Positions 28,233 through 36,044 of a stretch of DNA of 64,000 nucleotides are shown here, piece after piece. The stretch's first letter is position 1; every line of letters starts with the position of its first letter. Below the pieces are notes generated by a model, which saw only the letters and a list, made by a program, of their open reading frames with translations, had not been told where the DNA came from and did not search any database. The DNA is from JACMNW01 sp963708425 (GTDB lineage: Bacteria; Pseudomonadota; Alphaproteobacteria; Rhodobacterales; Rhodobacteraceae), in NCBI GenBank assembly GCA_963708425.1, contig OY970206.1, positions 1,364,001 to 1,428,000 of the forward strand, read 5' to 3'. Position numbers and translations under genes: made by a program.

Positions 28233-28245
28233 ACCGGAGGCCACA

Positions 28246-29688
28246 ATGGACACCGCACATCCCAAAATCCTCACGTCCCTGCTGATCGGCTCCAAGTTCG
28301 AGGCAGGCCAAGAGGCGCGCGAGCAAATCCTAAATCCCCGCACTGGTGGGCTGATCCTTGAGGTGCCAGAGGCATCGAATGCCCAAGTAGACCGCGCGGT
28401 TGCCGCCGCCCGCAAGGCATTTGACGGCTGGTCACGCACCACACCGGCCGAGCGTTCCGCCGCATTGCTGCGCATTGCCGACCGGATCGAACGCGACGCG
28501 CATGATTTTGCGGCACTCGAGGCGTTGAATTGCGGCAAGCCGATCAATGCCGCCCTGAACGACGAAATCCCGGCCATCGTCGATTGTTACCGTTTTTTCG
28601 CAGGGGCCGTGCGCACTCAGCACGGCGCGTTGGCGGGGGAATATCTGGCAGGTCACACCTCGATGATCCGGCGTGATGCGGTGGGGGTGATCGCGTCGAT
28701 CGCGCCGTGGAATTACCCGCTGATGATGATGGCGTGGAAGCTGTGCCCGGCGATTGGTGGTGGCAATACCGTGGTGTTCAAACCGTCGGAGCAAACGCCG
28801 CTGACCGCACTGAAGATGGCGCATATCTTGGCGGAAGAACTGCCTGAAGGGGTGGTTTCGGTGATTAGCGGGCGCGGCCAGACCGTTGGCAGCTATCTGA
28901 TCAACCATCCCGGCGTCGATATGATCTCGCTGACGGGCGACGTGGCGACGGGCAAGAAAATGCTGGATGCCGCCGCGAAATCCGTGAAACGCACGCATCT
29001 GGAACTGGGCGGCAAGGCCCCGGTTATCGTGTTTGATGATGCCGATATTGCCGAAGTGGTCGACGGCCTGCGCGCCTTTGGCTTTTACAATGCAGGCCAA
29101 GATTGCACCGCCGCTTGCCGGATTTATGCCGGTAAAAAGGTCTATGATCGGTTGGTTGCCGACCTGACCTCCGCCGTGTCAACCATCCAACTGTCGAACG
29201 CCGATGACAGCACCAACGAAATCGGCCCGCTGATATCGCTCCGCCAGCGCGACCGTGTCGCCAGCTTCGTCAACCGCGCCCGCGATGTGCCGCATATCGA
29301 GATCACCACCGGCGGCGAGGTGATGACCGACGGCTTTTACTACCGCCCGACCGTCGTGGCGGGGGCAAAACAAGACGACGAGATTGTGCGGCGCGAAGTC
29401 TTCGGCCCCGTCGTGTCGATCACCCCCTTTACCGACGTCGACCAAGCCGTAACCTGGGCCAACGACAGCGACTACGGCCTAGCGTCATCAGTCTGGACCA
29501 AGGACGTAGGCCGCGCCATGAGCACCGCCAGCCGACTGCGCTACGGCTGCACCTGGGTGAACACGCATTTCATGCTGGTCAACGAAATGCCGCATGGCGG
29601 GTTGAAGCAATCGGGGTATGGCAAGGACATGAGCGCCTATGCGCTGGAGGATTACACGGTGGTTCGGCATGTGATGGTGAAGCATTGA
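28246..29688 (+). CDS. Aldehyde dehydrogenase, probable gamma-aminobutyraldehyde dehydrogenase
   Basis: A 480-residue NAD(P)-dependent ALDH. Catalytic residues are visible: the glutamate in LELGGKAPVIVFDDAD (about 251) and the cysteine in YNAGQDCTAACRIYAG (about 287). The Q-D-C-T-A-A-C pattern and EALNCGKPINAALNDE match the PatD/PuuC-type dehydrogenases that oxidise 4-aminobutanal from putrescine to GABA. GGAGG precedes the ATG at 28246. As the last gene of the polyamine import operon, it links uptake to oxidation; the required transaminase or oxidase is not in the window. Confidence 0.9.
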   Translation: MDTAHPKILTSLLIGSKFEAGQEAREQILNPRTGGLILEVPEASNAQVDRAVAAARKAFDGWSRTTPAERSAALLRIADRIERDAHDFAALEALNCGKPINAALNDEIPAIVDCYRFFAGAVRTQHGALAGEYLAGHTSMIRRDAVGVIASIAPWNYPLMMMAWKLCPAIGGGNTVVFKPSEQTPLTALKMAHILAEELPEGVVSVISGRGQTVGSYLINHPGVDMISLTGDVATGKKMLDAAAKSVKRTHLELGGKAPVIVFDDADIAEVVDGLRAFGFYNAGQDCTAACRIYAGKKVYDRLVADLTSAVSTIQLSNADDSTNEIGPLISLRQRDRVASFVNRARDVPHIEITTGGEVMTDGFYYRPTVVAGAKQDDEIVRREVFGPVVSITPFTDVDQAVTWANDSDYGLASSVWTKDVGRAMSTASRLRYGCTWVNTHFMLVNEMPHGGLKQSGYGKDMSAYALEDYTVVRHVMVKH

Positions 29689-29734
29689 GGGACAACAAGC
29701 GAACCCGCTAAGCGCCGCCGCGCTGGCTTCGACA

Positions 29735-30238
29735 TCAAGCGTTATCCCAAGTCAATGAAACACTAAACGGCTCGCGATCTGCAGCCCTCTTGATGGCCTC
29801 GCTGGCAAGCACATCGCGCATGAATCGATCCAGACTTTCCGGGTTCGGACACCAAGCATTATGGCTGCCGATCACGGCCCAATCCGAATCTGGCTGGAAG
29901 CTATACGTAAGTTGAAGTTGCCAGATTTCCGGATCGTCGCTGGTATCGCCATAAGTCAGCTGCCGAGTCAGATTCAGATCAAACTTTGGCCCATTGCCGA
30001 AGTCAAAAGTTCCGTACTGGAACAGAAGCATGTCTCCGTCGTGCTCTAAGGGTGCCGCCTTGTCGCCCCGCATATCTCTATAGAACTGAGACATCAGGGT
30101 GAATCCTTCCGCAGGGCGGCTGTTTTCGAGGTCGTTGGGGAATAGCGACGTAAAAGATGCTTCCACATCGCCCCGCCCGACCATTCCTGACCCCGATTTG
30201 TAACCGAAGAGTCGGTACAGCGACCTTAGCTTAGACAT
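29735..30238 (-). CDS. Hypothetical protein
   Basis: A 167-residue protein I do not recognise. It has no signal peptide or membrane segment, is rich in aromatic and acidic residues (FDFGNGPKFDLNL, EIWQLQLTYSF), and has a single cysteine. Codon use is less GC-biased than in its neighbours. It faces the end of the aldehyde dehydrogenase gene (convergent, 46-bp gap) and stands alone. An accessory, laterally acquired gene is likely. Confidence 0.55.
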   Translation of the reverse strand: MSKLRSLYRLFGYKSGSGMVGRGDVEASFTSLFPNDLENSRPAEGFTLMSQFYRDMRGDKAAPLEHDGDMLLFQYGTFDFGNGPKFDLNLTRQLTYGDTSDDPEIWQLQLTYSFQPDSDWAVIGSHNAWCPNPESLDRFMRDVLASEAIKRAADREPFSVSLTWDNA

Positions 30239-30424
30239 GCCGCCTCCTGTTCAATGCGCCACTGAGTTCTGTCTATCAACGCAGCGGAAAAATAATACTG
30301 CCTCATACTATCGATTTTTGGCTTTCCCACTAGGTGCCACCGCGAACTCTGTCGGTACTAGCCACCCGCGGGCACACTGCCCCACATCTTACCAACCGGA
30401 TTTCGACCAATTCCCCGCCAACGC

Positions 30425-30449
30425 AAAAAGGCGGGGGTTTCCCCCCGCC
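30425..30449 (-). terminator. Rho-independent terminator
   Basis: On the minus strand, GGCGGGGGG and CCCCCGCC form a strong stem with a three-base AAA loop region, followed by TTTTT (30425-30429). It lies 38 bp beyond the stop of the peptidoglycan-binding protein gene. Confidence 0.85.
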
Positions 30450-30487
30450 CTGCTTACTCGTCAGCTGCACATCACTCGTTACGAACT

Positions 30488-30967
30488 TCAGAAAATCAAA
30501 CCGTCGTAGATGCCGTAAATGCCTTCGCGTGACCCTAGGCGGTTGCTGGCACCGATATCGCGGGCATAGGCTGCGACGGCGTTGTAGGTGCCGGGGCCGA
30601 ACGACCCGTCGATGCTGGAATGGTAGTAGCCTTGGCGTGCCAGCTGGCGCTGAATGGCCAGACGTTCGCCGCGCGAATAGCTGTTAAAGGCCTGTGCTGC
30701 GACGGTGTTGTAGACGCTGGTGCGATACACCGGTTGTGGTTGGTACACCGGCTGCGGGTGAACATAGCGCGGCTGTACATGGCGTGGCGCCTGTTGGCGA
30801 AGCATACGGTCTTGGCGGATGAGGCCATTGATCACCAGCGCTGTTGCAGCACCGGCGATGAAATTACGCTCGTTCTTGCCAAGGGCGTGGGTCGGGGTCG
30901 CTGCGGTGATGGCAAGCGCAAATGCGGTGACCGAGGCGATGACGGTATTTTTGACAGCTGGCAGCAT
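30488..30967 (-). CDS. Secreted peptidoglycan-binding-domain protein
   Basis: The 159-residue precursor has a signal peptide (MLPAVKNTVIASVTAFALAI...THA) followed by a glycine/alanine hydrophobic stretch and a Pro/Gln/Tyr-rich linker with repeated PQPVY motifs (about 70-85). The C-terminal domain (about 95-159), ERLAIQRQLARQGYYHSSID followed by GSFGPGTYNAVAAYARD, is a PG_binding_1-type fold. It is likely a periplasmic protein anchored to murein. The start at 30967 has AAGGA seven bases upstream. Confidence 0.82.
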   Translation of the reverse strand: MLPAVKNTVIASVTAFALAITAATPTHALGKNERNFIAGAATALVINGLIRQDRMLRQQAPRHVQPRYVHPQPVYQPQPVYRTSVYNTVAAQAFNSYSRGERLAIQRQLARQGYYHSSIDGSFGPGTYNAVAAYARDIGASNRLGSREGIYGIYDGLIF

Positions 30968-31125
30968 GTCGTGTCCTTTCGGGATGGTGGATGAGCAGAT
31001 TGGCTCGTTTCGATGAAGCCAAATTGTGCCCAAGCCGCAAGTTATGCAAAATCAGCCGCTTGTTATGCGATAACAACTTTCTAACTATTTGATATATATG
31101 TGTATTAGTGAATTTTTGCGAAAAT

Positions 31126-32277
31126 TCAGCCTATCCGTTTTGCCGCCCGCTGCCCCGCCCAGCGCCCTGTTGCCCATGCTCCGGTCAGCAGATAGCCCCC
31201 GGTTGGTGCCTCCCAATCCAGCATTTCGCCGCAGACAAACAGCCCGCGAATCGCCTTCAATTCTAGGTCGTCCGTCACTGCATCGCGTGTGATCCCACCC
31301 GCCACCGATATTGCCTCGTCGATCGGCCGCGGCCCCTGATGCGCCACAACCAGATGCTTGACTGCCTGCCCCAATGGCAGACCCCGGCCAAATTCCATCA
31401 CCAGTGCCACCGCGACCGGCGGCAGGCCCAGCTTGCGCAAGCAGTTCGCGGCTGTTTCGCGTGGCCGCATCCTGGCAAGCCGCGCGTCCACTTCCGCCAG
31501 TGCCACATCGGGCATCAGATCCAGCGCCAGTTCCGCACCATCGCGCACAGCGCGCGACACCGCATAGATGCCGCCGCCTTCCAGTCCGCGGGCAGAGATT
31601 ATAAATTCCCCCCGCTCGCGCTGCCCGCCTGCCATCAGGGCAACGCCCTTCACCGGCATCCCGAAGAACCGCGTCATATGGGCAGACCATGCCACACTGA
31701 ACCCCATGTTCGCGGGCTTGAACGGAGCGATTTCAACGCCGCGGTCGCGCAACAGCGGCACCCATGCAGCATCAGATCCCAGCCGCGCCCAACTGGCGCC
31801 ACCAAGCGCCAGCACTGTCACCGCTGGCTGCAAAACCTGCCGCCCCGAGGGTGTATCAAAGGCGAAACCATTCTCATCGAACCCAACCCAATGCCAGCGC
31901 GTGCGAATTTCCACCCCCGCCGCCGCCAATCGCCCCAACCAAGCCCGCAGCAAGGGCGAGGCTTTCATGGTTTTCGGAAACACCCGCCCCGATGACCCGG
32001 TAAACACCGGCTGACCCAAGCCAGCGCACCATTCCTGCACCTGATCCGGGCCAAACTCGGCCAGCATCGGGGCCAACCAATCACCGTCAAACCGCGCCTG
32101 AAACGCGGGCAGGACTTCGTTCTTGGTGACGTTAAGCCCCGATTTGCCCGCCATCAGGAACTTGCGCCCGACGGTTGGCTTGGCCTCTGCCACCACCACG
32201 CGGGCACCACTGCGTGCCAATTCCTCGGCCGCCATCAGGCCCGCAGGCCCGGCACCAATAACCAATGCAAAGCTCAT
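31126..32277 (-). CDS. BaiN/HI0933-family flavoprotein
   Basis: A 383-residue FAD-dependent protein. The N-terminal FAD motif is VIGAGPAGLMAAEELARSG, followed by VGRKFLMAGKSGLNVTK, a family hallmark, and the C-terminal SVAGGITRDAV and GGYLLTGAWATG (about 360). The family includes BaiN, an NAD(P)/FAD-dependent reductase, but most members have no known substrate. Its ATG overlaps the stop of the upstream mscS gene by four bases, so the two are co-translated. No nearby gene suggests the reaction. Confidence 0.88.
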   Translation of the reverse strand: MSFALVIGAGPAGLMAAEELARSGARVVVAEAKPTVGRKFLMAGKSGLNVTKNEVLPAFQARFDGDWLAPMLAEFGPDQVQEWCAGLGQPVFTGSSGRVFPKTMKASPLLRAWLGRLAAAGVEIRTRWHWVGFDENGFAFDTPSGRQVLQPAVTVLALGGASWARLGSDAAWVPLLRDRGVEIAPFKPANMGFSVAWSAHMTRFFGMPVKGVALMAGGQRERGEFIISARGLEGGGIYAVSRAVRDGAELALDLMPDVALAEVDARLARMRPRETAANCLRKLGLPPVAVALVMEFGRGLPLGQAVKHLVVAHQGPRPIDEAISVAGGITRDAVTDDLELKAIRGLFVCGEMLDWEAPTGGYLLTGAWATGRWAGQRAAKRIG

Positions 32278-33596
32278 GTCTGGACCAATGGCACACCACC
32301 CTTAATTTCCACCACCCGATGCGGATAGGGCATTTCTATCCCCTCGGCCTTCAGCGCATTCCAAATGGCAAACAGCACCGGGCTTGCATACTTGTGCCGC
32401 CCGTCATCGATACCGTTCACCCAATATTCCACTGCGAAATCGACGGCACTTTCGCCAAAGCCCTTCAATTCGCAATCCGGTCCATCGGGCGATTGCAGGA
32501 TAAACGGCAGCGCCGCCACTGCCGCCTCGATAATCGGCGGTACGCGGTTGATGTCGGTGTCGTAGCTGACAGAAAACACCACTTCATACCGATTGGCGCT
32601 GCCTTGATCGGAATAATTCACCACCCGCGTCGTGATGAAATGTTCATTCGGCACGACAATCCAACGGCCATCAAAGGTTTCCAGAACGCAGGCGCGGGCG
32701 GTCATTTTAACGATGGTGCCCTTTTCGCCGCCATCCAGTTCGACATAATCGCCAACTGTCGTCTGGCCTTCCAGCAGCAGGATCATGCCGGAAATGAAGT
32801 TTGCGGCAATCTGCTGCAAACCTAGGCCAATCCCAACGCCCAGCGCGCCGCCCAAAACGGCAACCGCCGTCAGATCGATGCCCATGATCGACATCAGCAA
32901 CAGAAACGCGGCACCAAAGATCGCAATCTCAACCAGCTTTGCCGCCAGCACGCGGGTAGCTGGGCGCAGAACCTCTTGCTTGGTGATGTAGTCCGCACTT
33001 TGCCGGTTCGACCAAGACCCAAGCCAGAACAGCAGCGACCCCGCAATCACCCCGCGTAGCAGCGCCAACACTGAAAACTTGATGTTGCCCAACGCGATAA
33101 CCGTCTCGTCCAGCCGGGCGGTAACGTCATCCAGCAGGCCAAAGGCATACAGCACCGCCACCGGCATCAGCACATAGCGGCCAAGCAGGCGCAGGAACGG
33201 GTCGCCCAGCACATCGCGCACCAGAATGCGCGCGGCCAGCAGCAAGAACACCCGCTTGCCAAAGGCAATCACATCGCCCGACCCGAACATAGACCGCGTG
33301 ATTGCTTCGCCTGCCGCCGTAAAGCCATACGCCAACACTGGCATCAGCAGCGGCAGCAGCATCAAGCCAAACCGCCGCACTTTATCCAGAATGCCGCCCG
33401 GCCCCGCAAGCGGCGTGATCAGGCGCGTCAGCCAAGGCCCAAGTTTGCGCGCCGCGAAAACCGCCGCCACAAACGCCAAAGCAAGCAACGTAAACTGCGA
33501 CCACGCCGCCGGGCTCGCAATCCACGCCAGTGCGATATCGCGACCCTGTTCAATAAATCCAAGAACGCGCGCCGCCAGTTCCGATTGCTCTGCCAC
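32274..33596 (-). CDS. MscS-family mechanosensitive channel
   Basis: A 440-residue inner-membrane protein. The N-terminal ~220 residues hold about five hydrophobic segments; the pore-lining helix region is AVAVLGGALGVGIGLGLQQI (about 240-260), followed by the beta domain with GDYVELDGGEKGTIVKMTAR and VPNEHFITTRVVNYS. The soluble C-terminal domain is complete. Such channels release solutes on hypo-osmotic shock. It is the first gene of a pair with the BaiN-like gene and diverges from the HNH gene. Confidence 0.92.
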   Translation of the reverse strand: MAEQSELAARVLGFIEQGRDIALAWIASPAAWSQFTLLALAFVAAVFAARKLGPWLTRLITPLAGPGGILDKVRRFGLMLLPLLMPVLAYGFTAAGEAITRSMFGSGDVIAFGKRVFLLLAARILVRDVLGDPFLRLLGRYVLMPVAVLYAFGLLDDVTARLDETVIALGNIKFSVLALLRGVIAGSLLFWLGSWSNRQSADYITKQEVLRPATRVLAAKLVEIAIFGAAFLLLMSIMGIDLTAVAVLGGALGVGIGLGLQQIAANFISGMILLLEGQTTVGDYVELDGGEKGTIVKMTARACVLETFDGRWIVVPNEHFITTRVVNYSDQGSANRYEVVFSVSYDTDINRVPPIIEAAVAALPFILQSPDGPDCELKGFGESAVDFAVEYWVNGIDDGRHKYASPVLFAIWNALKAEGIEMPYPHRVVEIKGGVPLVQT

Positions 33597-33694
33597 CCTG
33601 CGCCCCCTGTTGCCTGCTACTTGCGCCCGCCTACTGCCTGAGGTTGACTACGCCGTCACCCCCCTTGTGTCAAAGCTGGAAAAGCACCAATCGC

Positions 33695-33985
33695 ATGACC
33701 ACCGCACCAACCTGCCCGCTGTGCCTGCGCCCAATCCCCGAGGATGTGCCGCAAAGCCTGCACCACCTGATCCCCCGCGCCAAGGGCGGCAAGGGCAGTG
33801 CGACCGTTCTGTTGCATCACATCTGCCACAAGGAAATTCACGCAGCCCTGTCGGAAACCGATCTTGCCAGAAAGTTCAACACGGTGGCCGCATTACGCGA
33901 ACACCCGCGGCTTGCCACGTTCCTGACCTGGGTCGCCAAACGCCCACCAGAGTTTCTGTCACGGGTGCAGAAGAGGGGGAAGTGA
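33695..33985 (+). CDS. Small HNH endonuclease-type protein
   Basis: A 96-residue protein with a compact HNH fold: CPLC near the N-terminus (zinc), then LHHLIPRAKGGKG and HHICHKEIHAAL (about 25-52), giving the conserved histidines. Many small HNH proteins of this kind are stand-alone nucleases of unknown role. The start at 33695 is the ATG before the CPLC motif; there is no strong ribosome binding site. It diverges from mscS and precedes an accessory region. Confidence 0.78.
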   Translation: MTTAPTCPLCLRPIPEDVPQSLHHLIPRAKGGKGSATVLLHHICHKEIHAALSETDLARKFNTVAALREHPRLATFLTWVAKRPPEFLSRVQKRGK

Positions 33986-34012
33986 TGGGGAGGTGGGCCA
34001 AGCGAAGGATAT

Positions 34013-34381
34013 CTAGGGGCCTAGATACTTCTTAACTTTGCGTGGCGTGAATCGAGATAACAAGAGACCGTCTGAGATCCTCGTAAGGTCAGGTTCTTGA
34101 AACTTTTCTCTGGGTATGAAGCGACCGAGACGGATACCGGCCTCCACCGTGATAGCTCTCTCGATCTCGGAGAAGTTGTAGGCTACATAACTGTCATGGG
34201 TGATGAATGGGTGAGCGCCACTAGTGATGCGAACAGTGTCATCGCAACGAGCGTCCTTCCAAGTAGTAATATTCGCCAGTACAACTTTACCTGCATGGCA
34301 AGGTACGGTGCATACGACAAACAGGTGCATACCATTCGAGCCTGCGGGCATCAGAAAAGTATCACCACGCGCTAGTGGCAA
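34013..34381 (-). CDS. Probable toxin partner, PemK-like fold (tentative)
   Basis: A 122-residue protein whose start lies 20 bases inside the end of the upstream Panacea-domain gene. The pattern RGDTFLMPAGSNGMHLFVVC, VVLANITTW, and ITHDSYVAYNFSEIE looks like the strand order of PemK/MazF-type beta barrels, but I cannot see a decisive family motif. Both genes are AT-rich for this genome. Panacea proteins are known antitoxins for many unrelated toxins, and the partner is normally the adjacent gene, so this is the likely toxin. Function is inferred from context. Confidence 0.5.
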   Translation of the reverse strand: MPLARGDTFLMPAGSNGMHLFVVCTVPCHAGKVVLANITTWKDARCDDTVRITSGAHPFITHDSYVAYNFSEIERAITVEAGIRLGRFIPREKFQEPDLTRISDGLLLSRFTPRKVKKYLGP

Positions 34382-34940
34382 CGTTTTCTTGCATTTCGCT
34401 GAGAGCTAGGCGGAACTCACGATAAACTTCTGATCGCCTCGCGTACTTGTCGGCGTTTTCAACGCCCAAGAATCTTAATGTGCGCTCAAGTGGGATCGCT
34501 GCCGAACTGCCGTTAGGGTCTTCCCATTCAGGGCAGTTAGCATGCGTCCAATCGCGTATTGCGTATTTCCCCATTCCACCGAACTCACCCCAAACTTTTT
34601 CTAGGGTCTCAATCTCGGCGTCCGATAACTCATCAAAATCATCTTCGGTAAGCACGCGAGAAAGTCCAACGCGATAGCCCGCTTGATCCGAGATTAGGTC
34701 GCTCCACTCTTCGGATTCCACATTCCCGCTCATCACTTCGTAGGTCCGCGAATTGACAGGGCCGTGCGGCATCGAAACGTGCTTATCGTTAGTTATTGGG
34801 AATCCACATTCCGCCATAAACTGCCGGTCTGACAGGTAAATAAGCTTAACAAGCTTCAAAACAGGAATGCTACCACCCTGTTTCGCGCAGAAGAACGCGG
34901 CCACCTGCGCCGATTTTTTTGAATTAAACCAATCACTCAT
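34362..34940 (-). CDS. Panacea (DUF4065) domain protein, probable antitoxin
   Basis: A 192-residue protein with the Panacea core: LKLVKLIYLSDRQFMAECGF followed by PITNDKHVSMPHGPVNSRTY (about 27-65), and a helical C-terminal part. The family includes GepA and SocA-like proteins and a broad class of antitoxins. I start at the ATG at 34940; the frame also has a TTG at 34949. A strong -35/-10 pair sits so close that transcription should begin at or within a base or two of this ATG, giving a leaderless mRNA. GC content is well below that of neighbours. Confidence 0.82.
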   Translation of the reverse strand: MSDWFNSKKSAQVAAFFCAKQGGSIPVLKLVKLIYLSDRQFMAECGFPITNDKHVSMPHGPVNSRTYEVMSGNVESEEWSDLISDQAGYRVGLSRVLTEDDFDELSDAEIETLEKVWGEFGGMGKYAIRDWTHANCPEWEDPNGSSAAIPLERTLRFLGVENADKYARRSEVYREFRLALSEMQENVATSAW

Positions 34941-34947
34941 AGAGCTC

Positions 34948-34975
34948 AATATAGACTTTTCGCACCAAGAATCAA
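34948..34975 (-). promoter_or_regulatory. Promoter of the Panacea gene pair (predicted leaderless)
   Basis: On the minus strand, TTGATT (34970-34975), a 16-bp spacer and TATATT (34948-34953) form a good sigma-70-type promoter. The -10 ends eight bases before the ATG at 34940, so the start of transcription should fall at the start codon. A GAGCTC palindrome (34942-34947) lies between them and could be an autoregulatory operator. Confidence 0.6.
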
Positions 34976-35165
34976 TGCTTTAACTAGTTTATGGTTATCA
35001 ATGGCTTACGTCGTCCACTGCCGATAGCACTTCCATGCGCGGCTAACCGGGCAAGCCATGACGTTCTGGACACACCATCGGCCAAAGCGCCGTTGCTCTC
35101 GCAGCGGTTATCTTTCATCCTTGCGGCTTGGTCTGTAAACACACGGCGGTACTGGGAGCCCCCCC

Positions 35166-35912
35166 TCACCCAATCAACCCAACTGCCCGCCTCACACCTT
35201 CATCGCGCAGCGATATCTCTTGCCCCAACCACGCGTCCGCCGCGTCGCTGCACATCCACAGCAGCGCGCGTGCGGGCCAGTCGGCGGGGATGTGTACGCT
35301 TGGGTCCAATTTGCTAACCGGGTTTACGCCACTGGCCTTGATCGTCACCTGCATGTCGGTCGCAACGGTGCCGGGCGACAGCCCCATGATGCGCAGGCCG
35401 TGCGCTGCTTCTTCAAGATGTGCGGCACGGGTCAGCATCGCCGCCCCGGCCTTGGAGGCGCAATAGGCACTCCACCCTTCCAGCGGTGAATGGGCAGCGC
35501 CTGATGAGACTGTCAATATTGTGCCGCCCCTCTGCGCCCGCATGATCGGGATAGCAGTGCTCATGCCGTAAAACACGCCCTTCAGATTGACATCAATCGC
35601 ATGGCCCCAATCATCGGGTTTGGCATCGGCAATCCGGGCGATCGGGTCGATCACGCCGGCATTGTTGATCAACACATCCACCCGGCCCCAGCGCGTCATC
35701 ACGGCCGCAATGGCCGCCGCCACCGACGCCGCATCCGCCACATCACAGGGCAGCGCCATCGCGTCCGCGCCCAGCTGCGTCGCCACTTCGCTGGCCTGCC
35801 CGCTTGACCTCGCCAACAACGCGACGCGGGCACCCGCGTTTGCAAACACACGCGCCGTTGCCGCACCTATGCCCCGGCTGGCACCCGTAATCACTACCAC
35901 CTTGCCTTGCAT
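35166..35912 (-). CDS. SDR-family oxidoreductase
   Basis: A 248-residue short-chain dehydrogenase/reductase. The NAD(P)-binding motif is TGASRGIGAATARVF (about 9-23), then NNAGV (about 87), and the active site is the S...YCASK pair: TVSSGAAHSPLEGWSAYCASK (parts at about 139-160). The substrate cannot be told. I start at 35912 (MQGKVVVITGASRGIG); the open frame begins at 35945. It stands alone, divergent from the DUF2125 gene. Confidence 0.9.
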   Translation of the reverse strand: MQGKVVVITGASRGIGAATARVFANAGARVALLARSSGQASEVATQLGADAMALPCDVADAASVAAAIAAVMTRWGRVDVLINNAGVIDPIARIADAKPDDWGHAIDVNLKGVFYGMSTAIPIMRAQRGGTILTVSSGAAHSPLEGWSAYCASKAGAAMLTRAAHLEEAAHGLRIMGLSPGTVATDMQVTIKASGVNPVSKLDPSVHIPADWPARALLWMCSDAADAWLGQEISLRDEGVRRAVGLIG

Positions 35913-36044
35913 GTTCGCCCCCTCCCGCCAACTTGCTGTCACCAAAGCGTGTCTCTATGCCGACCACCCCTGCAACAGAAGCACTTGACCCCCAGCCTTG
36001 GCCAAATCAGGATACGGCATCAAGCCCAGTATAAAGGTATCGTT

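Noticed and set aside
34984..35169. 61-codon minus-strand frame, possible transposase remnant
   Set aside because: The composition is plausible but no family motif or inverted ends could be seen; not enough to call a gene or insertion sequence.
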